DNA from: Lasiosphaeris hirsuta
Lineage: Eukaryota > Ascomycota > Sordariomycetes > Sordariales > Lasiosphaeriaceae
DNA: 64,000 bases
Assembly (NCBI GenBank): GCA_030549175.1
Contig: JAUKUA010000001.1
Coordinates: 1,054,001-1,118,000, forward strand
Direction of reading: 5' to 3'
A program made the position numbers and the translations under genes. Positions 1 through 13,424 of the stretch are shown here, one piece after another. The notes beneath the pieces were generated by a model. It had not been told where the DNA came from. It did not search any database and saw only the letters and a program-made list of their open reading frames with translations. How positions within the stretch are numbered: the stretch's first letter is position 1; each line of letters opens with the position of its first letter.

Positions 1-3000
1 TGGGATCGAGGCTCGACTTCGTCGTTGGAGATTCGCAGTGATTCGCGGTCCCTGACAGAAGCCGTTTCAGATGGTGTCGAGAGCCAGGGGTACAGTGGGG
101 CAAAGGGTCGCCTTTGCGGCTGTGGCATTGTTGCGGCGCGACGCACGAGCCATCATCTGCGCCCTGCTCCGAAGCGAGGCCTACTGAGTGGTTCGTCTCA
201 AGACATCGTCAATCGAACGACCTGCAAGTCAAGCTCAAACGCCCTTGGTGCTTCATCTCGGCCGCCAAGAGCTTCCTCCCATCCTGGGCCATGCCGCCGT
301 CTCGCCAGCTGTCTTGGCCAAAAGGGCAGCTCGAACCCTTTTTTCTGCCGACCTGACTAGCAGCACTTGCAGCTGCCATTAACATTCTATATAAGTATGA
401 TCGCAGTATGCATGCACTCAGAGATCGACTGTCGACTGCAACCTCAAGATGAACACGGCCCTGGATCTTCGCTGCGTATGGTGCATAGCTTTGGCGCGCT
501 CCTGAAGCTTGGACAACAGGTTGCAATAGACGAACCTAACCGGCCTGTCTCATTCAAGCTTTGGTGCATACAGGACGAGGGCCGCGGAATGTCCGCAATG
601 ACAAGTGCGGTGTGCAAGGAAAAAAAGGAAAAAAAAAGTCACCGGCAAGATAGGGGGTATCTTCTTCGATGAAAAGGGGGCTTCGTCGTCTATCCGACTT
701 CAAACTTGGTCGCAAGCTTGAGAGAGGAGGGGCGTGTTTTGTTGAATCCTCTGATGTGTTGCTACTCGCATTCCCGCCTTCAATAATCAACCCATCCATG
801 GCCCCTTGAGTGACGATGCGGCAACAGCTTTAGAGGCGCCGGACTCAGCAGCTGCATGTGACGGCCCGGGACGAGCGCCCCCTCTTGGACCTATCCCGCT
901 ACGGCACACCGCAGGGCAAGCTGTACTCCGTGAACTGCGGATATAGAGTCGGCGTCCGGGGAAGAGCCTACCGAGGCATTGGCTTGGCCGCTGCGGCCCT
1001 TTTTCGCCGGGTTTACGTGACCATTGTCGCTCCCGTCCCGTCCGTGGAGACGTGATGGACCGGCAGCGTGCACACTGAACTACCCTCCCGATGCCTCGCC
1101 ACTGCATTGTCGCTGACAACGTCGCCCCCATTCTTGATCCCATATGTTGGAGGCCGAAACTATTCACGGATACGCAGCACCAATAGCGGCAAAGGGTATG
1201 TGTCAGCGCTGTCTGGTATGTACTACAATGGGCCGACTTACCCATAAGCAAACGAGAAGAGGTGGCGGACGAACGCCCGGATGAACCGAGTAAGCAAACA
1301 GTGGAGGGCAGAGAGGACGGGAGCCCGTTAGGTCCCACTTACGAGCCACTGAATGGCTTCGGCATCCACCCAACGCCAATGGGTGGGAGCTTAGTCAGAA
1401 GGAACTTGCCTAGGTGGCCTGTGCTGGTCGCCTGTGTGCTGCTGCGCTGCTGCTTGAATCTTGAATCCCTGAAGTTAGGTGGGGTTGGGGACGCCGGCCG
1501 CCGCCTTGACATGCGCGCTACTTGGAGCAGCGGCCAATAGGAGGCTGCCTACCTTCCGTAAGAAGCAGTTGCCAGTTCCAACTGTTTCTTGGAAGTCCAC
1601 TTGCCCTTTTCTGACCCGCCTTTCCGTTTCCTTTGTCCCTTGTGAGCCGCAAACAGAAAACCGTGTGAAACATTTCCCCTTCTGGACTGAAATGGCCGTA
1701 GTATCAGTCTCGACTCGCAGTTGGGCGAAGAATTGGGGATCTGCGTATCGCAGGACTCAGTTTTCGACATCACAGCTGTCCGCAAGCAGACTTGTCAAGC
1801 CTCGTCTAACTCGGCGAAAGGGTGTCAATCTTTGGCTGCAGGATTCACTGGGCTTCCCCTCCACAAGCAAGCCCACGCCTTTCCTATCTGAGAAAGAGAT
1901 CAGTGGTGTCCCGCCTTCTCGAAGAACGCCTGAACAAGCGATTGTGGCAACCGGTCGCTACGATTTAGACGCTTCTACCGGTCCGGAGTGTACGTTCTGT
2001 GCTCTCTATTGTACCTGTCCTCTATTTCCAGCAACTGTTTGCATTTACGAGAATAACTAGCCTACTACCGTCGTCGGTCCACGGCAACATCCGCGCCCTC
2101 TCTACTACTCACTTCAAAGTTCCCGTCATCCCGATTCTGGCCCGTTCTGGTCCGTCGTTCTTGCAAGCCTCGCCAACCCCAGGCCTCCTCCCTCCTTTTT
2201 TAGTCTGCAAATCCTCCTCACGCAATCACACGCTATCGTCCACCCCCGCTTTTAGCACCCTTGTGCGGATGCACGCCTTCACCAATCTTCAACCGCAAGG
2301 CGAGGAATTCCGCCTTAACCCCGGTCGCCAGGGGGCAAGAAGCGGCACAATTGGAATCAGCTCCACTGTGCAGGAGAGCAGCCTCTGATGAGCTATCATC
2401 CCCTCCCCCTATCTTCAAGATGAGGGCGTAAGAATGCCATTCAATTACAAAACACAACAATACAGTGCTCTGCACGAATCTGCCTAGTCGATGCTATACG
2501 GCTGAGCCTTAGACGTCTCGGGTCATTTAGTGAGAAGCACAGTGCGCTCTACTTTTGATACACCCCCCTCATACCCCGTCGGGCTAGTCAAGTTTGACTG
2601 GCCTATTAGCAGCCATGGCAGTGGGGGGGGGGGGGGGGGGCACCCCCTTCTCTTCATTTTACAATCGATCCGAGGGACTGGAATAGCCCGTCGTCAACCC
2701 ACCCAGTTCTTTGTTCTAATTTCAGCAGTTCTCGATTGCTCTCTAGTAGTATCGTCACCCCGGGCAATAGCAACAACGCGCTGCAAGAGACAATATTGCA
2801 GCGCAAAATTGAATTGCTCCGTACCATCGCACTGTCGAAATTTGTCGATCTCATAACCGGACCCAAGACTCAGACGGCAAACCGCCAGCCAGCCGACTGC
2901 CCGTGTCGCCCAAGTGGCGGATAGCGCATCGAGATTCAATAGTTTAGATAGCCCATTCTCATCATCCGCACCTGCATCGTCTGATGAGCGTGAGATGCGT

Positions 3001-5131
3001 GAGATAGCGGAGTCCTTCAACTCATTGGATACGGGCTCCCAGGTGGTTCGGGACGTCAAGCCCCCCGGTCCTGCTGCCTGCAACCGGGAGCGTCCTGGAG
3101 GTGTCAAACGCACACGTCGACAGACGGGCTGTCAATCTCTTTACTCTGCCCTCCCTCCTCAGCGCGAGGGCCAGCAGCGCCGCAGCGCAGCAGCGAGACG
3201 GCGGGTTGGGACCCCACACCCACATCCACGGCGAACAGCCTCCCGTGCAGCAGTCTCGCGCAGCCATTGAGAATTGTTATGTCAGATGCAAGTGCCCTGC
3301 CGGAAGACTTACGCGCAAGAAATAGCTGCCCCTCGCTTCTGAGTGCTCTTCCAACCTGGCCGTTCTTTGGTCCCTTCTCGGCCATGACGAAGATATCCCG
3401 GTTGCCTTCAGTGAGAGGCTCCTTGGTTCCATGCTCTCCCCCAACTCCACCAAAGGGAAGCTGGAAAAACCAATCTTGGAGCGGTTGAGCTGCAGGGAGT
3501 GCGGTTCCCCACTGACGCCATGTCGCAAAAACGCAACGCAGCGCAGAGCAGCGCATTGCGGCGCGGATTGCGAAGAGCCAAAGAGCTCTCTCTATGATAT
3601 TTCTCTCCAGCCTCTGCCCCACCTATCGCGGACGGATTTGTTTCAATATTATTCGTTCCCTGTAGCCCATTCTTGTGTGCTGCGAAGATCATCGAATCCC
3701 ACAGTGCGTAGCATCATCTGCTTGCTTTGACCCCCCGCCTGGCGGCTCAGTTTCGCGCCGCCTCGCACAGTGTACCTTTGTGACTGAAGGGGTCCCTGCT
3801 GACGGAGCCCTGACACCAGAATTGTAGAGCGGGGCTGCGCCTGCTGCTTGAGAAGACCACACCCCCAAATGGGTTTCGCCAGTCACCTGACAGAGCTGTC
3901 AGCCTAGCTTGTGCCAGGCCACAATGCACATAGACTAAATCTTTGGCAACCACGCCGCTCAGCTGTCACAACGCAGTGCAAACGGAAAGCCGTTGAGTCA
4001 ACTTCCAATTGAGGTATCAGGGACCGAGGCGAGCGGCTCTCTCATAACCCTCGCGCCAAAAAGCTTCCGGTTCATAGCGGCGGTTGCACTGCTGCAAAGT
4101 ACCTTGTTCGTGCGCCGGGACGCGACAGTGTCAACTGCAGCCACCGTTCCCCCGTCCCCCAAGCTCTTCCTGTCAATAGTTGTATTCGCACATTACATGG
4201 TGGTGTTGGAAAACCTGAGCTGCAGCTTCGTGCAGATGGTGCCCGTGGTCCTAGCCTACTAGCCTCTCTGCTGCCGTTCATTACTAGCATTTGGCATTGG
4301 CTTTGGCATTCGGCCGGCTGCTCCACAGGCACCCTCGGAACCCTGCCACCTTCCCTCGCACCGACAGGGCCCCCCCTCCCCCTCTCTCCACCTCCCCCAG
4401 AAGGCACCAACCCCCTTCCATCCATCGTTCCCAGTGCAGGCCACACAGACCACGCACACTGTGCAGTACACTTGGTTGAAGACCGCCACCACCCCCCGCC
4501 TTCGTTTTTCAACAGTCCCATCCGGTCGCGACCCGCCTGTGTGCCACCACCTCGCTATCCTCTTTTCAATCAATCCGCCGTCACCACGCCCCGTTCAGTG
4601 AAGGCGCACCGACGGGGAACCGACAATTCTACTACTTGTTTCTAGACAGGGGAACTCGACATCCAAAAAAGGGTATCCAACTTGGACAGACTTCGGTCCA
4701 ATCCAGCCAGCCCGTCACCTCAGTTTGCCTGAATTGCGCGCGTACCACCCCCATTGCAGCAGGGCCAGTCGACAATCGGAAACCGTCTAGTGTGCATTGC
4801 ACTGTTGTCGGCTACTGGCCCTCTCTGATCAGCAGCAGAAGCAGCAACAGCCAGCCAGTCCCCAGTCCCGCCGCCAGCCCAGTGCATGCCACAGGCGAAA
4901 TACCTGGGCCGCCCCAGAGTCAGACAAAGCAAATAAAAATTAAACGTGATTCCTCGCTTCCTTCCGCCGGCACACCAGACTCGATACAGTGCAGCGCCCA
5001 ACCAGGTTTCTGCGACAAAAGGCGACCTCTCCGCTCAACGCCAGATCAAGTCTAGGCCATCGGCACAACGCTCAAAACAGCATCTCCACCATTTTGCCTT
5101 TTTTTGTATCTCGTGATACCTCGACAGGAAA
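1..5131. other. Intergenic region upstream of mcm1; no supportable gene
   Basis: No open frame here shows a recognisable domain, and the short frames overlap on both strands without consistent codon bias. An uninterrupted run of 18 G lies at 2623-2640. The last kilobase is rich in pyrimidines and CAG/CAGC-type triplets and is probably the promoter and 5' leader of the MADS-box gene that starts at 5132. Leader introns or a non-coding RNA cannot be excluded. Confidence 0.6.
2623..2640. repeat. G18 homopolymer
   Basis: Uninterrupted run of 18 G in the region upstream of mcm1. Confidence 0.95.
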
Positions 5132-5992
5132 ATGGCCGACATCACAGACCAGCACGACCAAACCTCGCCCACCGAGCTGGACGAGGCGCATTCAGTTGGC
5201 AATGGCAATTCCGCTGCCGGCGAGAGTCGTGGCATCAAACGCGCCCGGCCTAGCACCGCGGATGACGACGATGATGACGATGAGAAGGGCGGCCGCGAGC
5301 GCCGCAAGATTGAGATCAAGTTCATCAGCGACAAGTCGCGTCGCCACATTACCTTCTCCAAGCGCAAGGCTGGTATCATGAAGAAGGTTTGTCTACCGCC
5401 CCGCGCCGTCCCATCTCGGCGCTTTCGTCGCTCCATTCGGAGCACGCGCGCCGCACCTCTTGTTTGGCTCGACCATGATCGTTTCCAAAGACTCCAATCA
5501 CTAACCTAACCTTTCTTTTCGCTAGGCCTACGAACTATCCGTCTTGACAGGCACTCAGGTCTTGCTTCTCGTCGTGTCGGAAACTGGCCTCGTCTACACC
5601 TTCACAACACCGAAGCTGCAGCCGCTCGTCACGAAAGCCGAGGGCAAGAATCTCATCCAGGTATGGAATAGCACCCCTAACATCGCGTCGAAGTGCGCGC
5701 CTGACTTTGATTATAGGCGTGTCTGAATGCTCCCGAGCCGGCTGCCGGCGGCGAGAATGGAGTTGATGACTCCAATGCGGTTGATTCGCCTGAGGAGCCA
5801 ACGAATGCGCACCTCCCCCCTCAGGCGAGTCGCCCTGGAATACCGCAAGGCCACATGCCTCCCAACTACATGCCCAACGTCGGAATGGACCCTTCCCAAG
5901 CTCTCGCCTACACGAGCTACGTACAACAACAGAGAAGCGGCCAGTACATGCCTCAGTCGGGCCTGCAGCAGCACTCCGGTCATCAGTCATAG
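5132..5992 (+). CDS. mcm1: MADS-box transcription factor, Mcm1/SRF type
   Basis: Three exons: 5132-5386, 5526-5660 and 5717-5992, giving 221 aa. An acidic Asp run (about residues 44-50) precedes the MADS box (about 53-110: GRERRKIEIKFI, then SRRHITFSKRKAGIMKKAYE), followed by the SAM-type extension ending near TPKLQPLV. The first intron falls between KK and AYEL and joins the two halves of the MADS box in phase 0. A shorter second intron (56 nt) follows LIQ. The C-terminal tail is rich in Pro, Gln, Met and Tyr, as in filamentous-fungal Mcm1. The family binds CC(A/T)6GG boxes in the nucleus and acts with cofactors in mating, cell-cycle and developmental gene control. The protein looks complete. 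The ATG at 5132 (aaaATGGCC) is in good context. Family assignment is firm; the role in this species is inferred. Confidence 0.96.
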
Positions 5993-8900
5993 CCCTTTCG
6001 GCCGGTTCCTTCTCTGACTTTTGACTTGCGCACCAATACCCAGCATTAATGCATTCGTGAAACGTCATTTCTCCACATCTTTAAGGATGACCCCCATCAT
6101 CCGCGAGGCTCTTCTGGTATCGGCGTTCGACTGGGATGTTTTGATGCTCATTCCGTCTTTTTTTATACATTTTGTCGGTATTTCCTCCCCTCGACTTTCA
6201 CTTCTTCCGATTTCGCCTCCATTCCTCTTGGCATCCCGATTGCCAGCCGTAAAACCGCCGCCGAGAGATTTTACCTTGCCGAGATGGAACCACTCGGTTT
6301 GGTATGGGGTATGGATCACACGAGGGGCATTGCTAGACGAGAAGGCAGGAGTGCCGACCAAAAAGAAAAAGAAATCTTCGTCTGGGGTTTTAGAATTAGT
6401 GAGGCGGGTCCGCCCCTACCAGTGCCGGATTCGCAGCGCTCTTTCTGGCATTGCGTGTGTGTTTGCGTATGATACCAATCGGTTTCGTCGTCATTCTCTG
6501 GCTTCTTTGGTGGTAGGGTGGCGAGCACGAAGTCACGATCCATGAAACAACCTTTTTCACGAGATACGGAGGACGCCTAGCGACTTTTTCCCCCGGACTT
6601 GGTTTTTTTTTCTTTCCTCATCGGTGGAGGCACAATCCTGATATTTTCGGCGCGGCTGATCTCTGGACTGGGGTTTTTTTAACTTCGCGTCTCGTCCATA
6701 TTCCGACCACCATACCTCCACTATTTGCTGCCCATTGATGCGTCCTTACTTCGGCCCGGTTGCTCTCGCTGCTTTCTGCGCTGGCGATTTGGCCTGACTC
6801 TTTGTCCCGCGTGAGCGTGCATAGAGGGTGTTGGGGAGGAGGAGAGGCGACAGTCTTCCAACAGAGTCACTTTGATTTTTGGTTTTGCATGTAATTCTGA
6901 CTTGAGGTAACGGCAGAAGGGGACGGGCGGGGATGGGGATGGAGGAAAGGAGGATGGAGAAATGGGCGGGAGGTCGCTGATATCTAAAGAGGGAAGCAAG
7001 AAAAAGGCCTATACCACCCAACCAACTACTTTGTATGATAGCACAGCCTCTTTTGCGTCACCCTGCTCACCTACCGATTGACATGGCACACTTAATGATT
7101 ATATGAGCTACCAGACCCTGAGTGAGAAATATGCCGGTTAGTGTCAATGATGCCGATCCATGGTCCAAGTGTCGAATGTATTCCGAGAAGGGAAAGTATA
7201 TGATTACATGTATACCTTGGTACTCTGTACCATGTATGTTTTCCCCGACTTTGATCTTTATTTTCCCCGAAAACGGGTTAGTCCCGAGATTACTAGATGA
7301 GGCTGCCCCAGGCCGCACCAAACTGGGACCAGATCGCTCCCGTAGGGCTGGGTCGGAAACCCTAACCCACGTCATCACCTTGTTTGGATGTGAGCATGTT
7401 ATTATAATCTTGTTTGGAATTGAACATGTATTAAATAAATGTGATGGGCTGCTTTTCGATGCTGGTCTGGGTTAGGTGCGCGGGGAAGGAGGGATGAGAA
7501 GATGGGGCTTGGAGACGGGGCTTTAGTTGGGGTAGGTTAGACTCGGTCAAGATTGTCATGTTTTTTTTTAAATTATAAAACCCCGCCTAGGGATGTTTAT
7601 ATGCCCCTGACGCTGGGAAGATGTGTTTATCTCGGGGAGAGCCAATGAGGTGGATGGTGTCGTCCGGTTTGGGAAGGTTGTGGCTTCGGGTCGGGCTGGA
7701 CTATGCCTAAATGACGGTTTGATGGAGAGCCATCTCAACACGCCGTAGATTGCTTGTGTGATGTAATTCCTTTGGGGTTACATCTAGGTCCCTGTCTGAG
7801 GGGTTCAAAAAGTTTCGTGGTTGGTGTTTGCCCTGTGTGTAAATGCCCATGGGCGAAACATGCTAAACTGTTTTTTGCTTGCCGCGAGAGGGAAGAGAGC
7901 GGACTCGGCTCGGGACGGCAGCGCCGATCCGTTTAGCCTGTGAGACCCGGGGGCCTGGGAACCTACCGAATACCGAGTTACCGGGACCCGGGAGACGAGG
8001 GCCGAGAGGCGAAAGAGGTTTGTCTGGTCGAGTCCCGGAGGGGGAAGGGGGTGGCTAGGAGACCCTGATCGGCGGTGGGCGGTCGGTCGGCTGATGGGGC
8101 TTCATTGGATGATGCGCCGCCGGGATGGATGCAGCTTGTCGGTGTACCGGTGCGCGGGCTGCGATTGAGGGAATCGTGTCGGTCAGGAGTGGAGGGCGTG
8201 TCATTGGCTCCCTTCGCTGGCCTCCTGGCGATAAGCCGGGCCAGGGGAAGGCTAATGCGAGATGAACGAGTGGCCAGCGGGTTCTGTCCTGGGATGCTTG
8301 TACCCGGTATCCGTTTGACAGCTCGTAATACATGGAGTTCATGTTAGGAGGACGGGCCAATGCTGTCATGGGGACGTACAATTGTGACACAATTGGTCCG
8401 TGATGCCTGGTGTTGACTCGACCAAAGACAGGCTGCTCACGTACCGGTACTCCCAACCTTGATGGCCAGTTGGATGAATGGGCCGGATGTATGCGACACG
8501 GAGGGTTTTCTTTTTCTAGCTCGAAATGTGAAGGCGAGCGGTGGGTGGCTGCCTTCCGTTGTGTTTGTCTCCAAGAGGCAGTGTTGGTATGCGACTTCAT
8601 GTGCACATGGCGAATAGCTGTATGTAGTACAGGAATTCTTGACAGCCCCTGAAAACCACATCAACCCCAACAAATATGCCCATGGCGTGGGAAATCATTA
8701 AACATACAATACAAACAAAGGCCTCACGTACCGGTTGGCTATAAGAGTGACCGGTGTGTTTGCTTCATCAGTGATTGATTGGCGACATATGTGGTACACA
8801 TCACCTAGATACTGATTTCGCATGTATCTCAGGTACATTGGCTTTCTCCCTAGGATGCTTTACACCGATCGCTCCACTCATACAATGGCTTCAAAATCCT

Positions 8901-9974
8901 TCCATGGCTACTCTCTCTATGTCTCTCTTCGCATCCCGTAAACGATACTGTGGCCTGACAGGTCCAAGTGCGAGACCAGGATACGCATATCAGCCCAAGA
9001 CCCCAACGATGAGCTGAGACGAAACGCCCTCGTCTAGCGGGACGCAGCGTAGACGCCGGCACTTGAGAAGCAATTGCCTAAAGGCGGCATCGACAGGACG
9101 TCCCCTTGTTACATACATAGACATGCATCACACATACATACCTAGTTGCTTCCACCCATCGGACGAGGCAAGCCGGCAACCTCATCATCTCAACTCTGCA
9201 GCTTAACAAGACACATATGTGGCTGATACAGCATAAGTAGAACAACGAGAGGACCTACAGAACGCTCTGTAAAAACGTTAAACACCAAAGCCAGGACTGA
9301 CTTAGTTCAAACCAAACGCCGGCCCGGACCCCGGGCCGTCCAACTCGGACCAAGCATTCCGGCGATCCGATCTGAGGCCCACTTTTCCTTAACAGCCCGT
9401 CAGCCGTTACACCTCCCTATCCGGAATCCACCCGGGGGACACGAATGGTTGTTTTGAGTACCCGAACACGGGGCGGCGTCACGGCGTGCAGAGACGAGAA
9501 AGGGAGCGGCAGGCGGCTGGGTGGTGTCGCCACCAGCGCGCGGGGAAAGCCGCCCCACACAAGGGGAAATATCCCAAGCCAAGGCCGCGGGCCCTGACAG
9601 GCCCAACCCTTGTCTTGCGCAGGTTTGAGCAGGTTTCTGCAGGCGCCGGAGGCTAACGCCGCAACGAAGTCACGGTACTCGTGAGCGAGTTTGGCACTAT
9701 CAGTTAGTTAGCTGTCTTTGATATTTTTATGTTGATGATGATGAGCAAACACTTGTATTTGCGTAGATTTAAAGCTCCCAAAAAGAGAGCCCGGCTTCTC
9801 TATAGTCTCTGCGACCATGGCCACTAATTGTAACATACCAAAATCCCATGCGCCATGCCTCTTGAAATACCCAACACGAACCGTAGCGCCGTAAACCTGT
9901 CGTGCCTGTCTTAGACCATCCCCCCCCCCGTAGGTAAGCCGTAATAATAAATCTCCTGCATCATTCCAACATCC
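5993..9974. other. Intergenic region, about 4 kb, no supportable gene
   Basis: The first kilobase is T-rich and probably holds the mcm1 3' UTR. Nothing on either strand has a recognisable domain or convincing splice-linked coding frames. The motif CACGTACCGGT occurs twice (near 8438 and 8726), with a shorter match, GTACCGGTG, near 8145; its meaning is unknown. The end nearest 9975 should contain the 3' UTR of the copper-transporter gene on the minus strand. Confidence 0.55.
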
Positions 9975-10651
9975 TTAGTGTTCCGCCGACGTGATGAATC
10001 GCCCAACGACGAGACTCCCAAGAAATGTACCGCCGAGCACCGACAGGAAGTAGCCAACATTCATCGTCATAACCGCTAACATACTACATAACAGTCAGTC
10101 AACTGCTCCATTACAACTCTCCCCCGGGGAATAACTCACAGCAAATACCCCACGCCAGCAATCACGGTATCAATCGCCGCGCGCGCCGGGTCCACACTCA
10201 GCCGCCACGGGCGCGCGCCAAACGTGCGCTTCTTGACCACCACGACGTTCTCCTCGATCCCGTTCTCGCTGAGCACCACGTTGCCGTGCTTGGCCAGCGA
10301 GTCGCGGCTGAGCGTCTCGGCCAGCGGCGCCTTGCCGTTGACCACGACGTAGCGCCGGTTGAGCTCGGCGTCGAGCCACCGGCCCTCCTGCCACCACTTG
10401 GCTGCGAGCAACCCGCGGAAGAGCACGGCGAGCAGGATGAGGAAGATGCAGGTGCCGGCGTACGCGCCGGCAGTGGACGGCGTCCACTCGGTCGAGTAGA
10501 GCGGCGTCGCGATCGAGGTCTGGAAGACCGACATCATCATCGTCGTAGAGCTGCCGCCGCCCATGTCCATGCCGTCGCTGGTCATCGAGGCCTCGGTTGT
10601 TGCGCCGTGGCTTTCGGTACCGTGGCGGGCGTAGAGGCCGTGCATGTTCAT
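9975..10651 (-). CDS. Ctr-family copper transporter
   Basis: Two exons on the minus strand, 10651-10140 and 10083-9975, joined in frame across a 56-nt intron (donor GTGAGT, acceptor TAG), giving 206 aa. The extracellular or luminal N-terminus is Met-rich (MNMHG, MTSDGMDMGGG, TTMMMSVF). The first membrane segment (AGTCIFLILLAVLFRGLLA) is followed by a charged cytosolic loop. Segments 2 and 3 run through the splice junction and contain MLAVMTMN, the MxxxM copper-selectivity motif, and GGTFLGSLVVG, the GxxxG helix-packing motif. Trimeric Ctr proteins pass Cu(I) across the plasma or vacuolar membrane; which membrane applies here is not evident. The start is the first ATG (10651); the frame is open two codons further upstream but through TTG. 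A degenerate copper-signalling-like GCTG motif lies near 10959-10967, too weak to count as a site. Confidence 0.93.
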
Positions 10652-11201
10652 TTCCAAAGGTTGTGATTGGTGGCGGGGTGATGCTAGTTGGGGATTATGT
10701 CGTCCTCGTGGTCTCGAGTTGGGGCAATGCGAGATTTCGATTGCGCCCTGCGTTGGAAATCAAACGGTGAAGATGGGCGTAGATAAATAAATGGGGGGAT
10801 ACGGTTGTGGTATAAGGTGAACGCGGGATCTGATCTTTAGATCTAATAAATTGCCGTTTAGCCGTTGGTGTGGGCAAAATCTGGGCCTTTGGATGTTCTC
10901 TCGAGTTTGGGGGTTCCCTTGTGTCCTATTATAGGTGTCTCGGTGGTGGTGTACAAGTGTTTGCTGGCGTGAGCACAATTCTCGTCGCAAAAAAGCTGAG
11001 CAAGTTCTCGCTGGCGCGCGTATTTGAACTGAAACAGAAGTTGAAGGAGAAATAGTCGCAGGAAGGAGGAGAATGGTGCCTCTTGAGGTATGGAATCTCG
11101 ATCACCCGGGGGGATATGGCCCTTTTGCTCTTCCTCTTTGGGATCTTGCTCTCAAGTGAGAAACATGCTCAATGTGGGGCGGCAATGGTCCCAAGACGGG
11201 C

Positions 11202-11218
11202 GGGGGGGGGGGGGGGGG
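11202..11218. repeat. G17 homopolymer
   Basis: Uninterrupted run of 17 G in the intergenic region upstream of the copper transporter. Confidence 0.95.
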
Positions 11219-13399
11219 TGTGGGCTCAAGCCGATCGAGGGTGACAGGGAAGTGCCTGCTGCGTGAGGACTTGACACCAAGTTACAATTTGCCTTCCAAC
11301 ATCTTTTCTATGATGGCGACAAATGAATCGCGGAAGCAAAGAATCAACTGATATAATTCATATCACGATCGCTGGCTTTTTTTTTCTTCCAGCTATCTTT
11401 GGCGTTCATTGTCAATACTATCGAGACACCTCTTCTTTGTCGTTGACTTCGAGACAACATCTATCTATTCAAGTCGAAAAAGCATTGGTCCTCCCACCTA
11501 CAGCCTCTGCACGGGCCACGACCTTCCACAGGTACTAGTACCTAGGTCTTGGCTGACACCAAACACCTCTTCAGAACGTCGATCCGCCGACGGATTCCTT
11601 TTCAAGCACCCAATCGCCCAACGTTGTTGATGCTGTCACAATGTGAAGGGGATAGGCGCCAAGCCAAGTGAAGCAAGTTGTCTCTACCGGACACTCTGCC
11701 AAGTTTTTTGTCGTATGTCTAGCTGATTTACTGATGCCGCATTTATGGTGCGTCGATGCCTGATGGTGCTGTCTATCATGGGGGTTCTGCGAGGGTGCGA
11801 ATTGCTCCGCCCGCCTTTATGATTTTTTTTTTGGTATTACTAGAGTAGAAATACAGCTACATGTGAGGTGGAGGAGAGTTTAGCTGTATGACTGCAACTG
11901 ATTCTGACTGACAAGGTGGCTGTTCGTTGCGGTGCTGGGCTTAGTGGGCTGACTGAGAATTGGAGCTGACAATACTTATACAATTAATAAAGGAGTTTCG
12001 AGTTCCTAACTTTCCGTATGACCTATTTGCTCTATTTTTCGCTTGGTATTGGCAACTAGCACTGCTCAGCAATCGATTCTGCTCTGCAGTGACTTCCCGG
12101 TCGGGCATTTATGGGGCAGTTCTAGGCGCGGGTCTCGAGAAATAAGTGACTTCTTGGCAGAGTGTCTGAAGGTTCACCTTTGGAGCTTCTTCCATTGCTA
12201 AACCTGATCGTGACCCGTGGTGGAGATGGAGCCCAAGGCGACAAAGCCAAAGAGCTACCATTGCGTCGAGTACGTGACCTACCCTGGGAAGAGTGCTTGG
12301 CTGCATTGAGCTCAAGCTTGCACCATTACCTTGAGATCTATGTCGTATCCGTATGCTGTGCCCTACTACCCAGATCCACATCTCTTCCTATTACCTATAC
12401 GCACGGAGCCATCTGGGGACCAGAGCGAATGGATCGGTTGCCTGGCAGTAACCGGCTATGAGGACGTTAGTTATTGCTGGTTTTGTCTGAGCAGAGTCTG
12501 TTACCTGCCAAATCCGGGAGCGAATGGAAGAGACTCGTTCTCTAGCTCCGCTGTGCCTTCTCAGTGGTCATTCAAACGAGAACCGCTGTTGCCTTGTCGA
12601 CCCGGGAAAGCGTAACCGACCTCGCGGCTTCAGGCTCCCTCGACAATTCACCACACACGTCCAACTTTGTTTGGCATCCCTTTTGAGCACAACCCAGAAC
12701 CTCTGGATGTAAAAGGACACTCGCCTTCCCGCCACCAACAACAATCAACAAGCCCCCGAGTTTGAACCAGGTCTCGAGTGTGGATGCACTCCCAACCAAA
12801 CTGCTGCCCCCGAAGACAAACATGCAGGAACCATGCGCGTCTCGAGCCGAGCGGTGGCCCGGTCATGCGGCGGCCCTGTTGATGTTGGCGACTCACAGCT
12901 CCACCGCGTCGATTTACCCGCTGTCGAAATAACGATCCGCTGTCTGCCTGCTGGTCTGCCTGCTGCCCACCGCCTGTCCACCTGCAAGCTGGCTGGCTAC
13001 TTGCAGAAAATCGCCTCCAGCCCGAGAGCGAAGCGCCTTCCCGTCCAGCCGCAACTGCAGTCTCGACTAAAGGTGGCCATTGTCATCGGGCGCGCGGGTG
13101 ATTCGTGTCGGACAGACCAGATGCATGGACCCTTGGAACCCGCCGGGTTGGACCCCAATCTGCGAAGGGCGACGCGGGGACAAGTCTATTTTGACGACAT
13201 CCCGAACACCAAGGTGGCTGGAAGCGCTGTCCTCACGCCATGACCTGTACTGCCGCTGTCGACACAGCCGTAGCACCCGTACACGAGGCAAACTCTCCAT
13301 CTCCACCTAGCTCGAAAAATCGCCAGACGCCCGCGTCCAGTGACGGCCGACTCGGGCCAAGTCCCTGTTGGCAAATATCTGGGGATCAGGAGGGTGTCA

Positions 13400-13424
13400 C
13401 CCCCCCCCCCCCCCCCCCCCCCCC
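13400..13424. repeat. C25 homopolymer
   Basis: Uninterrupted run of 25 C in intergenic sequence, the longest G/C homopolymer of the window. Confidence 0.95.

Noticed and set aside
10940..10975. Copper-signalling-like element GTTTGCTGG above the Ctr gene
   Set aside because: Fits only a very degenerate consensus that is expected often by chance; single copy.
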